A DNA stretch of 7,798 bases from Candidatus Cloacimonadota bacterium (GTDB lineage: Bacteria; Cloacimonadota; Cloacimonadia; Cloacimonadales; Cloacimonadaceae): positions 1-7,798 of the forward strand of contig JALOBM010000088.1 of assembly GCA_023228285.1 (NCBI GenBank). The letters are read 5' to 3'. Each line of letters opens with the position of its first letter. Position 1 is the stretch's first letter. The translations under genes were made by a program, and so were the position numbers. The notes below the pieces were generated by a model. The model was not told the origin of the DNA. It did not search any database and saw only the letters and a program-made list of their open reading frames with translations. Shown here piece by piece: positions 1-5,568 of the stretch.

Positions 1-37
1 AGCTGAGGATGTGGTGATTCACTGTTAATAATATTGC

Positions 38-41
38 GAGG
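38..41 (+). promoter_or_regulatory. Ribosome binding site deciding the start of the first gene
   Basis: GAGG lies 7 bases before the ATG at 49. The reading frame stays open upstream to a TTG at 34, but that codon overlaps the site region and has no Shine-Dalgarno of its own, so ATG 49 is the preferred start. Confidence 0.6.
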
Positions 42-48
42 TATAAAT

Positions 49-1110
49 ATGCATAGTGTTCTTAGCAATTATCTTCTGAATGAGGGAAAGTCACCAGTAG
101 ATTATATTCTGGGAAAGTTTGAGGATCACGACATCGTGCTTTTAGGGGAAATGCACTATATTCGCCAGCAAGTGGAGCTGTATCATCGCGTGATACCTTT
201 GCTGCCGGATCATGGCATCACGATAGTTGCCACGGAATTTGGCCGCCGGGCGGATCAGGCGTTGATCGACGAACTGCTGTCCAAAGAGTGGTTCGACGTC
301 CCTCTGGCAAAGTTGATCGCCCTCCGGCAAGAAGCCTTTTGGGGATACCTTGAGTATCAAGAGATATACAGGTTGATCTGGCAGCAAAACCGCGTAAACC
401 CGCCCGAAAAACAAATCCGCTGTGTTGGTTTGAACGACCCTTATAATTGGAAGCTATACAATCAGATATGCCGCGAACAAAACCGTAAACCCAATCCAGA
501 GGAGATCAAGCTGATTTGGAAGAATTGCGACGAAAAGAACTGGCTGACAGCGCTGAAGGCGTATCACATTCCCGGAGTCACCAAGGTATTGGGCATCATG
601 GGTGCGCACCACTCTTTTACCAGTTATCGCGAGCCGAGTTTCGAGGTGGAGACTGATAGTAAAGTCTTCAAAGGTTTCAATACTATCCGCTTTGGTAACC
701 ATCTCTATGATGAATATGGAGACAGAGTATGCAATATTTGCTTTTACGATCCTTGGGATAGCATAAAAGCCGATGCTCCTCAACAGGCCCCTGGTGGAGG
801 CATCATCGAGACAATAATCAGTCCGCACTTTTCCGAACTGGCTTTTGACCTGCAAGGAAGCCCAGTAGGTGAACTGCCCGATAACAGCATTTACTCCCTG
901 GGTTATGAGGATTTCCGCCTTAAGGACATCGCCGATGGCATGATCTATACCTGCAAATTTTCCGAGTTCAAAGCCCTGACCCCGATCCCGGATTTTATTG
1001 ATCAAGATAATTTACAGGAATTTCGCGACTTCGCCCCATTTAACGATATGACGGATAAAGACTGCGTCGAGATCAACAATACAATCGCCAAATGGGCAGA
1101 CATCTGGTAA
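49..1110 (+). CDS. Tiki/EreA/ChaN-like superfamily protein, function unknown
   Basis: This 353-residue protein starts at the ATG at 49. It has no signal peptide or membrane segment, so it is probably cytoplasmic. Near the N-terminus, residues 29-36 read IVLLGEMH, a hydrophobic strand followed by G-E-x-H. Residues 58-64 (TIVATEF) form a second strand ending in an acidic residue (E63). Further on, GAHHSF (185-190) gives a histidine pair after another hydrophobic strand. This order of strand-GExH, strand-E and strand-HH is typical of the superfamily that includes erythromycin esterase, the haem-binding protein ChaN, TraB/PrgY and the Tiki proteases, whose members use these polar residues for metal binding or catalysis. 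The exact subfamily and substrate cannot be assigned. It does not look like a true erythromycin esterase or a ChaN lipoprotein. The gene stands alone with no same-strand partner in the window. The fold call is moderately sure; the activity is unknown. Confidence 0.6.
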   Translation: MHSVLSNYLLNEGKSPVDYILGKFEDHDIVLLGEMHYIRQQVELYHRVIPLLPDHGITIVATEFGRRADQALIDELLSKEWFDVPLAKLIALRQEAFWGYLEYQEIYRLIWQQNRVNPPEKQIRCVGLNDPYNWKLYNQICREQNRKPNPEEIKLIWKNCDEKNWLTALKAYHIPGVTKVLGIMGAHHSFTSYREPSFEVETDSKVFKGFNTIRFGNHLYDEYGDRVCNICFYDPWDSIKADAPQQAPGGGIIETIISPHFSELAFDLQGSPVGELPDNSIYSLGYEDFRLKDIADGMIYTCKFSEFKALTPIPDFIDQDNLQEFRDFAPFNDMTDKDCVEINNTIAKWADIW

Positions 1111-1430
1111 CTGTCTCTATTTGTTGGAGATTTAAGAGCTTGACTGAAATGTTCATCGTTTGCTTCCGTCGTGACGATAGGGAAGTAGTCTTTGATGTTT
1201 ACTCATATATGAAATCTTATTGATCGATTTATGCAGTAATCATTTTTTCATCATATATATACCTGAATAGTGATTGCTTTGATCAAGCTTGGGTTAGACT
1301 TTCCAGTAGTTCAATTAGACCAGTTTCAGAGGCAGACATAACTCCCAGCAGAACCGTCCCACTTATTCTGCGAGTCTTCCAAACTGGCCTATTTCATTGA
1401 GATTCAGACAGTTCCGAAACCAGTCTGGAA
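1111..1430. other. Non-coding stretch with no convincing gene
   Basis: No open frame with a ribosome binding site is visible. The left half is AT-rich and holds a 10-bp palindrome, TCATATATGA (1203-1212). No clear terminator follows the gene ending at 1110; the hairpins seen near 1150-1185 have 5-bp stems and no T tract. The right half carries short near-palindromes CCAAACTGG (1379-1387) and CCAGTCTGG (1420-1428). On the minus strand there is a 36-codon open stretch without a start codon (1286-1393, stop at 1283-1285), possibly a decayed gene end. Confidence 0.5.
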
Positions 1431-1631
1431 TCAGTCTATATATGAAACAAAGCGGTTTCCATAGCTCATGCAGCCATCGCAGACAATATCAAATGTGGTA
1501 AGTTCGCCATCATAATGCTTGCTCCAACGCTCCGCAACGTCCTGTTTCTTTTCCAGATCATTCGCCTGATGTGCTATATAAGTTTCGCAGGATGCACAGT
1601 CCAGACAGCAAGCAGCTAGTAGTTCTTTCAT
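1431..1631 (-). CDS. Short DUF3795-family protein, probably truncated
   Basis: This 66-residue frame has a good start: GGAG at 1638-1641 lies 6 bases before the ATG. Residues 8-18 (CCLDCASCETY) match the opening CxxCxxC-E-x-Y pattern of DUF3795 proteins. Then come IAHQAND (19-25), a WSKHY motif (36-40) and DIVCDGC (48-54), all in the family's usual order. As I recall the family, members normally continue for another 30-60 residues with a second cysteine-rich part of C-x(2)-C and IR-x-C type. Here the frame stops 12 residues after CDGC, and none of the three minus-strand frames downstream shows the missing cysteines. The likely explanation is a truncated remnant, by deletion or replacement rather than a single frameshift. 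A functional short form remains possible. The cysteines suggest metal binding, but the role of the family is unknown. Confidence 0.7.
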   Translation of the reverse strand: MKELLAACCLDCASCETYIAHQANDLEKKQDVAERWSKHYDGELTTFDIVCDGCMSYGNRFVSYID

Positions 1632-1693
1632 TTATTTCTCCATAAGGCATTTACATAGTATCCAAAGTCTTGTCTATAAGTACCGCTATCTTG

Positions 1694-1729
1694 TTAAGAC
1701 ACAACTTTTTAAGACACTTTTTAAGACAC
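1694..1729. repeat. 12-bp tandem repeat, two perfect copies plus a partial third
   Basis: TTTTTAAGACAC occurs at 1706-1717 and again at 1718-1729 without a gap. A third copy of the core TTAAGACAC is at 1694-1702. It lies in the gap between the divergent DUF3795 and diiron genes. It may be a slippage product; the core could also be a binding site, but nothing shows this. Confidence 0.7.
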
Positions 1730-1876
1730 TTCTGAATCATCGGCAGAAGTATCTGGGAGATTGGAGTTTGGCAGCACAATATCAAAACGACATTCATACC
1801 TTGACGAGTCACTAGAGCAACAAAGTACTTGTATGAGGCAAACAAAAGGATTAAGCTATGTATAACAGAATATTGT

Positions 1877-1880
1877 GAGG
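1877..1880 (+). promoter_or_regulatory. Ribosome binding site deciding the start of the diiron gene
   Basis: GAGG sits 5 bases before the ATG at 1886. The frame is open upstream to a TTG at 1829, but those 19 codons have no ribosome binding site and do not look like part of a ferritin fold. The downstream ATG is therefore chosen. Confidence 0.6.
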
Positions 1881-1885
1881 AATAT

Positions 1886-2392
1886 ATGAAAGACACTGCG
1901 CATCTTATTGATTCGATAAAGAAAGCAATGCAAGGTGAAATGGATAGCATAAACCTGTATCAAAACGCTGCTGAAAAGAGCCGGGAACAGGAAGTGAAGG
2001 AATTTTTCCTCAGCCGCAGAGAAGAAGAACGCTGGCACTTCAACTACTTGCTGGATTATTACCAGCAGCTATCCAGCAATATACTGGCCAGTGATGTCTC
2101 AAACATTCTGGCAAAGGTGAACTTAGGCGGTCCCAGCATCTTTTCGGATTCCTTCATTCGTAGGATTGGGGAGGATCAGGCGCTGTTTTCAGCTATCTCC
2201 ACAGCATTATTGTTGGAGAAAGATGCTATCGACCATTATCACAAATGTGCGGAAGAGACAGTCATCGAGGCTCTGAAATCCTTCTTTACTATGATGTCAA
2301 AGTGGGAAATGAAACATTATGAAGAGCTGGTTGCCATCCAAAAAGACGCGGAACGCTACTATTGGGAGCTAAACAGGTTTGAACCTTTCTAA
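1886..2392 (+). CDS. Rubrerythrin-like ferritin-family diiron protein
   Basis: This 168-residue, mostly helical protein carries a duplicated diiron ligand pattern. The first half has E18, Y25 and E48-x-x-H51 (EERWH). The second half has E111, Y118 and E141-x-x-H144 (KWEMKHYEE). This E...Y...ExxH / E...Y...ExxH arrangement is the four-helix-bundle core of rubrerythrins and related ferritin-like proteins, which reduce peroxide or bind iron in the cytoplasm. There is no C-terminal rubredoxin domain (no CxxC pairs), so electrons would have to come from another protein. Residues 65-96 form a linker between the two helical pairs. The gene is alone on its strand, diverges from the DUF3795 fragment and converges on recO. 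I found no good promoter match upstream. The diiron fold is well supported; the precise reaction is not. Confidence 0.8.
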   Translation: MKDTAHLIDSIKKAMQGEMDSINLYQNAAEKSREQEVKEFFLSRREEERWHFNYLLDYYQQLSSNILASDVSNILAKVNLGGPSIFSDSFIRRIGEDQALFSAISTALLLEKDAIDHYHKCAEETVIEALKSFFTMMSKWEMKHYEELVAIQKDAERYYWELNRFEPF

Positions 2393-2404
2393 GAAAAGCA
2401 ATCT

Positions 2405-3142
2405 CTATTGATAGAATTGACTAAGGACGCTCAGACTTTTCAGCGTGAGCGTTTGTTTTTGCTGCGCTGTATAATAAGCCAAAAAGAAACCGTTTAGTTT
2501 GTTCACAGTCTCTGCATCGGGTTTAATAGTATCCAGATGCTTGCCGATTTCTGGCAGCAGGCTCAGGATGCGGCGTTCAGCGGGAGATAGTACGGTGTAA
2601 TAGTCTCTATTGGAGATTTGCTGGATGCAGGTTTCACAGATTATCTCAGAAGCACCGCTAAATCCAGCAGGGCCTGAAACAGTATTGCACACGCAGCATC
2701 TGTTTAATTCGATGTTTATGCCCAATAGCTTGAATATCTTTAGAAGCAGTCGCCAGAAGATCAAAATAGCGTTACTGTCCAGCTTTTGCAGATAGCCCAG
2801 ATAGTCTTTTAGCAACGTGTAGTAATCCCCTGCTTCTGCTCCACTGATCAGTATCTTGGATATCAGCTCTGCTCCAGCCTCTGCTGCTGCCCAGGTCGAT
2901 GTGGACGGATACTGTGAATAATCCTGTAGCAATACGGCTTCTTTTAAGATGTAGAGTCCTTCTTCCTTGGGTTCATACAAGTTGAATTCATATTCCGCGA
3001 AACGCAAAAGAGGTTCCTGTTTCTTGAGCCATCCTTTGGCAATTATGGAAATCTGTGCCCTTTCAGCGCTGAATATTCTTAAGATTTGACTGCTTTCACT
3101 AAAGGGTATCAGCCCCAGGATGATGCCATTGGTCTTGATCAC
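2405..3142 (-). CDS. recO: DNA repair protein RecO
   Basis: This 245-residue protein has the usual RecO length. It opens with KTNGIILGLIPFSESSQI and an IFSAERAQISIIAKG stretch, the standard start of the N-terminal OB-fold (about residues 1-75). A helical C-terminal part follows, with a zinc-ribbon-like pair C149-x2-C152 and C169-x2-C172. RecO works with RecR to load RecA onto SSB-coated single-stranded DNA in the RecFOR recombination pathway and also anneals complementary strands. The start codon is GTG and overlaps the stop of the upstream NFACT gene as GTGA (3139-3142), so translation is probably coupled and the two genes form one transcript. Its last codons overlap the apparent terminator of the convergent diiron gene. 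Confidence 0.92.
   Translation of the reverse strand: MIKTNGIILGLIPFSESSQILRIFSAERAQISIIAKGWLKKQEPLLRFAEYEFNLYEPKEEGLYILKEAVLLQDYSQYPSTSTWAAAEAGAELISKILISGAEAGDYYTLLKDYLGYLQKLDSNAILIFWRLLLKIFKLLGINIELNRCCVCNTVSGPAGFSGASEIICETCIQQISNRDYYTVLSPAERRILSLLPEIGKHLDTIKPDAETVNKLNGFFLAYYTAQQKQTLTLKSLSVLSQFYQ
2427..2460 (+). terminator. Probable rho-independent terminator of the diiron gene, inside recO
   Basis: ACGCTCA (2427-2433) pairs perfectly with TGAGCGT (2446-2452) across a 12-base loop, and the run TTTGTTTTT ends at 2460. It begins about 35 bases after the plus-strand stop at 2392. The sequence also encodes the C-terminus of RecO on the other strand, so the pairing could be partly accidental. 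Confidence 0.5.
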
Positions 3143-4542
3143 AATCCCAGTTCCTCTTTGATGGCACGGATGTCTTTGGGATTGGCAAAGAAGGTCTTGT
3201 AATTTGTGTAAGTGATAAATCCGGCTGCGCTACCTTTGGGTTTTCTCAAGTAGCGCACCTGGGTATAGTCCACCGGCACATTCACGGAAAACTTTGCCTG
3301 CGAATACCACGCTGCCAGTGCACAGCATGCCCGGATCAATTCTGCAGGAACTTCCTGCTTACGATAGTTCTTTAATAGCACATGTGCTCCCCGATAGATA
3401 CGGCTGTGAAACCACCAATCCTGAGCTTTACCCAGTTTTGTGCTTATAAAGTCGTTTTCCTTTGCTTTTCTACCGATGTACACTTGCCAGTTTTCATCGA
3501 TTCTAAGTTGCAGGATACGGTCCAGTTGATTGATCTTTTGAACAATGCTGCTGCTCTTGTCATGTGTATCCACATCCAAGTCCTCTCCACTTTCCATTCT
3601 GGAGATGAGAGCTTGCACAGCTTCGATCTCTCCCCGGGTGCGCTCAAGATTGATCTCGATGATAGCTTTCCCGCTTTTGGCTTTCTGATACTTCTTCAGA
3701 TAATAATGCAGGTTTTGTTGCGGACTCTTTTCGGGGAACAGCGGTACGTGAATCTCGGCCAATAGTGGATCATGATAGTTCGTTACAATCAGCTCCTCCT
3801 GCCCAGGAATGATCAGCTTCATATTAGGCTTAATAGCTTCGGCACAGGCAAAATAGTAGTCCATCTTCAATGCGTTTTTCAGGTCTTGGAGCTGTAAATC
3901 CAATTTCTTATTCAAGCGTTTCAACTCTTTATTCAACAGGCGTATCTTGCTGTCAAGAGTAGATTTGCTATCTGCAGGAAGCAACACTTTCTGATGCCTT
4001 TGCGCAAAATAATCATTGATGGAGCTGGCTCCGGAATTAGCCGGAATCTGGATTATCTCTTTTTTATCCGGTTCGAAACTCGTTTGAGGCGGATAGTAGG
4101 GTTGGTTTGCCAGTACCATGCGCATGGGATTGTCTGCCAAAGAGTATCTTACCAAGGCATCCACTACCACGTTCTTCTCACGGTTAATCAATATCACATT
4201 GGGTTTTGGCGGCATCAGCTCGCACACTATCTCAAATGTACGATTCTCGCCATAAATGTCCTTTTGCTCGCAGAATATCGAGATAATACGGTCATTATCT
4301 TTAATCGCAATCTGGCTAATAAGAGTCCCCTTCAGTTGAGGCCATATCTCACTTGTCTTTTTAAGTAGGTCTACGGATTCACGATGGTAAATAAAGCTAT
4401 CCTGGGGGCTAAGTACGATCACCAACACGCCCGCTTTGATCAAGCGGAGATACAGGGTATTTTGATGTAGCGTAATCCTGTCCACACTTGCCTTAAGCTC
4501 CTCAAATTCCCGTACCCAAGCCGCTAAGTAGCCATATTTCAT
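3139..4542 (-). CDS. rqcH: NFACT-family ribosome quality control protein (RqcH/FbpA-like), compact form
   Basis: This 467-residue protein has an NFACT-N domain at about 1-160, including DNDRII with the paired D84-R85. It is followed by a coiled coil (about 196-228), a second helical stretch (290-325), and an NFACT-R domain (about 350-455) with VYIGRKAKENDFISTKLG, DWWFHSRIYRGAHVLL and a KPKGSAAGFITY segment. In Bacillus RqcH, NFACT proteins bind the 50S subunit carrying a stalled peptidyl-tRNA and add alanine tails; an Asp-Arg pair in NFACT-N is needed for this, and it is present here. The protein is shorter than the usual 550-590 residues. Only about 38 residues separate the end of NFACT-N from the coiled coil, so the helix-hairpin-helix domain normally found there appears to be missing. 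It is the first gene of a pair with recO, and its Shine-Dalgarno is weak. The family call is firm; whether it makes Ala tails is inferred. Confidence 0.88.
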   Translation of the reverse strand: MKYGYLAAWVREFEELKASVDRITLHQNTLYLRLIKAGVLVIVLSPQDSFIYHRESVDLLKKTSEIWPQLKGTLISQIAIKDNDRIISIFCEQKDIYGENRTFEIVCELMPPKPNVILINREKNVVVDALVRYSLADNPMRMVLANQPYYPPQTSFEPDKKEIIQIPANSGASSINDYFAQRHQKVLLPADSKSTLDSKIRLLNKELKRLNKKLDLQLQDLKNALKMDYYFACAEAIKPNMKLIIPGQEELIVTNYHDPLLAEIHVPLFPEKSPQQNLHYYLKKYQKAKSGKAIIEINLERTRGEIEAVQALISRMESGEDLDVDTHDKSSSIVQKINQLDRILQLRIDENWQVYIGRKAKENDFISTKLGKAQDWWFHSRIYRGAHVLLKNYRKQEVPAELIRACCALAAWYSQAKFSVNVPVDYTQVRYLRKPKGSAAGFITYTNYKTFFANPKDIRAIKEELGL

Positions 4543-4554
4543 TATGCATCCAAT

Positions 4555-4582
4555 ATTCTATTTGACTTGACACAAAATCCAA
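4555..4582 (-). promoter_or_regulatory. Possible promoter for the NFACT-recO pair
   Basis: On the minus strand, TTGGAT (4582-4577) and TAGAAT (4560-4555) are separated by 16 bases. The -10 box matches 5 of 6 consensus positions, the -35 only 3. Transcription would begin within about 10 bases of the ATG, giving a very short leader, which fits the lack of a good ribosome binding site. It overlaps the divergent promoter. Confidence 0.35.
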
Positions 4583-4590
4583 TGTATCAT
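4562..4590 (+). promoter_or_regulatory. Promoter of the coiled-coil protein gene
   Basis: TTGACT (4562-4567) and TATCAT (4585-4590) each match 5 of 6 positions of the housekeeping sigma consensus, with the ideal 17-base spacer. The start of transcription would fall near 4597, about 30 bases before the ATG at 4629. Confidence 0.65.
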
Positions 4591-4601
4591 GAAATGACAC
4601 A
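4568..4601. repeat. Three TGACACA-type half-sites over divergent promoters
   Basis: TGACACA occurs at 4568-4574 and 4595-4601, and TGTATCA (its inverse with one mismatch) at 4583-4589. The last two form an inverted repeat with a 3-base centre (TGTATCAT, GAA, ATGACACA; 7 of 8 pairs). The sites span the promoter spacer, the -10 box and the predicted start of the plus-strand gene, a typical place for an operator. The regulator is unknown. Confidence 0.35.
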
Positions 4602-4628
4602 GATAATAAAACGCGATAGGAGTCAAGT

Positions 4629-5501
4629 ATGAAAACTGCCCAAATTATAATCATAGGTGCCTTGGCTATTTTGGCCATCATCTTTGGCATCATATGGATG
4701 AATGCTGCCAAAGAAAACAAGGTCCTGCAAAAGAGCAATGAAGATCTTCAGGCTCTGTACGAATCTTCCACCACTACCATCGGTGAGATACAAGAAAGCC
4801 TGCAAGCTATGGACCAAGATCTTTCCGGACAGCTCTTTACCCAGGGCGAAATCCCCGGAAGCACCCCGGCGGACAGACGAGAACAAATCATCAGCTCCAT
4901 TGCAAATATGAGAGACCAGATCGAAACTGACAAGAAGAAAATCGCCCAATTGGAAGCGCAACTGGCTGGTTCCAAGACCCAATTACGCTCAGTTCAACAG
5001 ATGGTGGATCGCTTGAAAGCATCTCTGGAAGAGAAAGAAACCATCATGGCTGAACTGCAGGAACGCATGGGTATCCTCAATGAAACCATCGAAGAAGAAC
5101 GCCGCCAAAGCCAAATTATCGTTGCTGAGCGTGAACTAACTATTGCCGAACGCGAGCAGGAACTTATCGATGCCGAGCGCGAAGCCAATACCATCTACTA
5201 CGTGGTGGGCACTCGCAGCAAGCTTCTGGAAATGGGAGTTATCGACCGCAAAGGTGGCATTTTGGGCATAGGCAGAGTTACTACCGTTGCCGACGAGATC
5301 GACACGGAGAAGTTCTCTATGATCAATCTCAGTGATGATGATCAGATCAGCTTCAAAGCCACCAAAAAGGGCTACAGTATTCTCTCCAATCATATCGCTA
5401 CCACCTACAGTGTGGAGAAAGTAGAAGGAGAATATGTGCTCACCATTACTGACAAGGAGAATTTCCGCAAGCAAAAATTCCTCGTAATTGAGCTTCTATA
5501 A
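4629..5501 (+). CDS. Membrane-anchored coiled-coil envelope protein with a conserved C-terminal domain
   Basis: This 290-residue protein starts at an ATG preceded by AGGAG (4618-4622) with 6 bases between. Residues 5-24 form one hydrophobic segment after a short K-containing start, fitting a membrane anchor or uncleaved signal. No lipoprotein cysteine is present. Residues 25-188 are rich in E, K, Q and L and predicted coiled coil, ending in three AERE motifs (166-169, 173-176, 182-185). A compact C-terminal domain (about 189-290) begins YYVVGTRSKLLEMGVI and contains the GGILGIGR turn, then mixed strands. I recognise this order (long coiled coil, then Y-x-V-G-T-x-x-x-L and a GG-x-LGIG segment) from uncharacterised envelope proteins of Bacteroidetes-type bacteria, some annotated as Cbp1-like adhesins; the link is by memory of the pattern. 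The bulk probably lies outside the inner membrane. Its function is unknown. It has its own promoter and a strong terminator, so it is monocistronic. Confidence 0.75.
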   Translation: MKTAQIIIIGALAILAIIFGIIWMNAAKENKVLQKSNEDLQALYESSTTTIGEIQESLQAMDQDLSGQLFTQGEIPGSTPADRREQIISSIANMRDQIETDKKKIAQLEAQLAGSKTQLRSVQQMVDRLKASLEEKETIMAELQERMGILNETIEEERRQSQIIVAERELTIAEREQELIDAEREANTIYYVVGTRSKLLEMGVIDRKGGILGIGRVTTVADEIDTEKFSMINLSDDDQISFKATKKGYSILSNHIATTYSVEKVEGEYVLTITDKENFRKQKFLVIELL

Positions 5502-5513
5502 CGCGTTGTATTT

Positions 5514-5559
5514 ACTGAAAAAGCCCCGGTTTATGTACTGGGGCTTTTCAGTTTTATTT
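5514..5559. terminator. Strong two-way rho-independent terminator
   Basis: ACTGAAAAAGCCCC (5514-5527) pairs with GGGGCTTTTCAGT (5540-5552), a 13-bp stem with one bulged A and a 12-base loop, followed by TTTTATTT on the plus strand. The AAAAAG...CTTTT symmetry means the GC core is also followed by a T run when read on the minus strand. It can therefore end both the coiled-coil gene (stop at 5501) and htpG (stop at 5569). Confidence 0.88.
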
Positions 5560-5568
5560 GGTTATTTC

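Noticed and set aside
2..28. Possible C-terminal end of an upstream plus-strand gene (last codons AEDVVIHC, stop at 26-28)
   Set aside because: Eight codons at the window edge cannot be told apart from chance.
1150..1185. Hairpin after the first gene as a terminator
   Set aside because: Stems are only 5 bp with mismatched interiors, and no T tract follows.
1651..1797. Minus-strand 48-codon frame upstream of the DUF3795 gene, with a cysteine- and lysine-rich CLKK repeat
   Set aside because: It has no usable ribosome binding site (AAGG lies directly against the ATG). Its CLKK repeat is only the 12-bp tandem repeat read in frame, and I recognise no family.
1800..1866. Promoter for the diiron gene (TTGACG at 1801-1806, TATAAC at 1861-1866)
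   Set aside because: The boxes are about 54 bases apart and neither has a matching partner at 16-18 bases.
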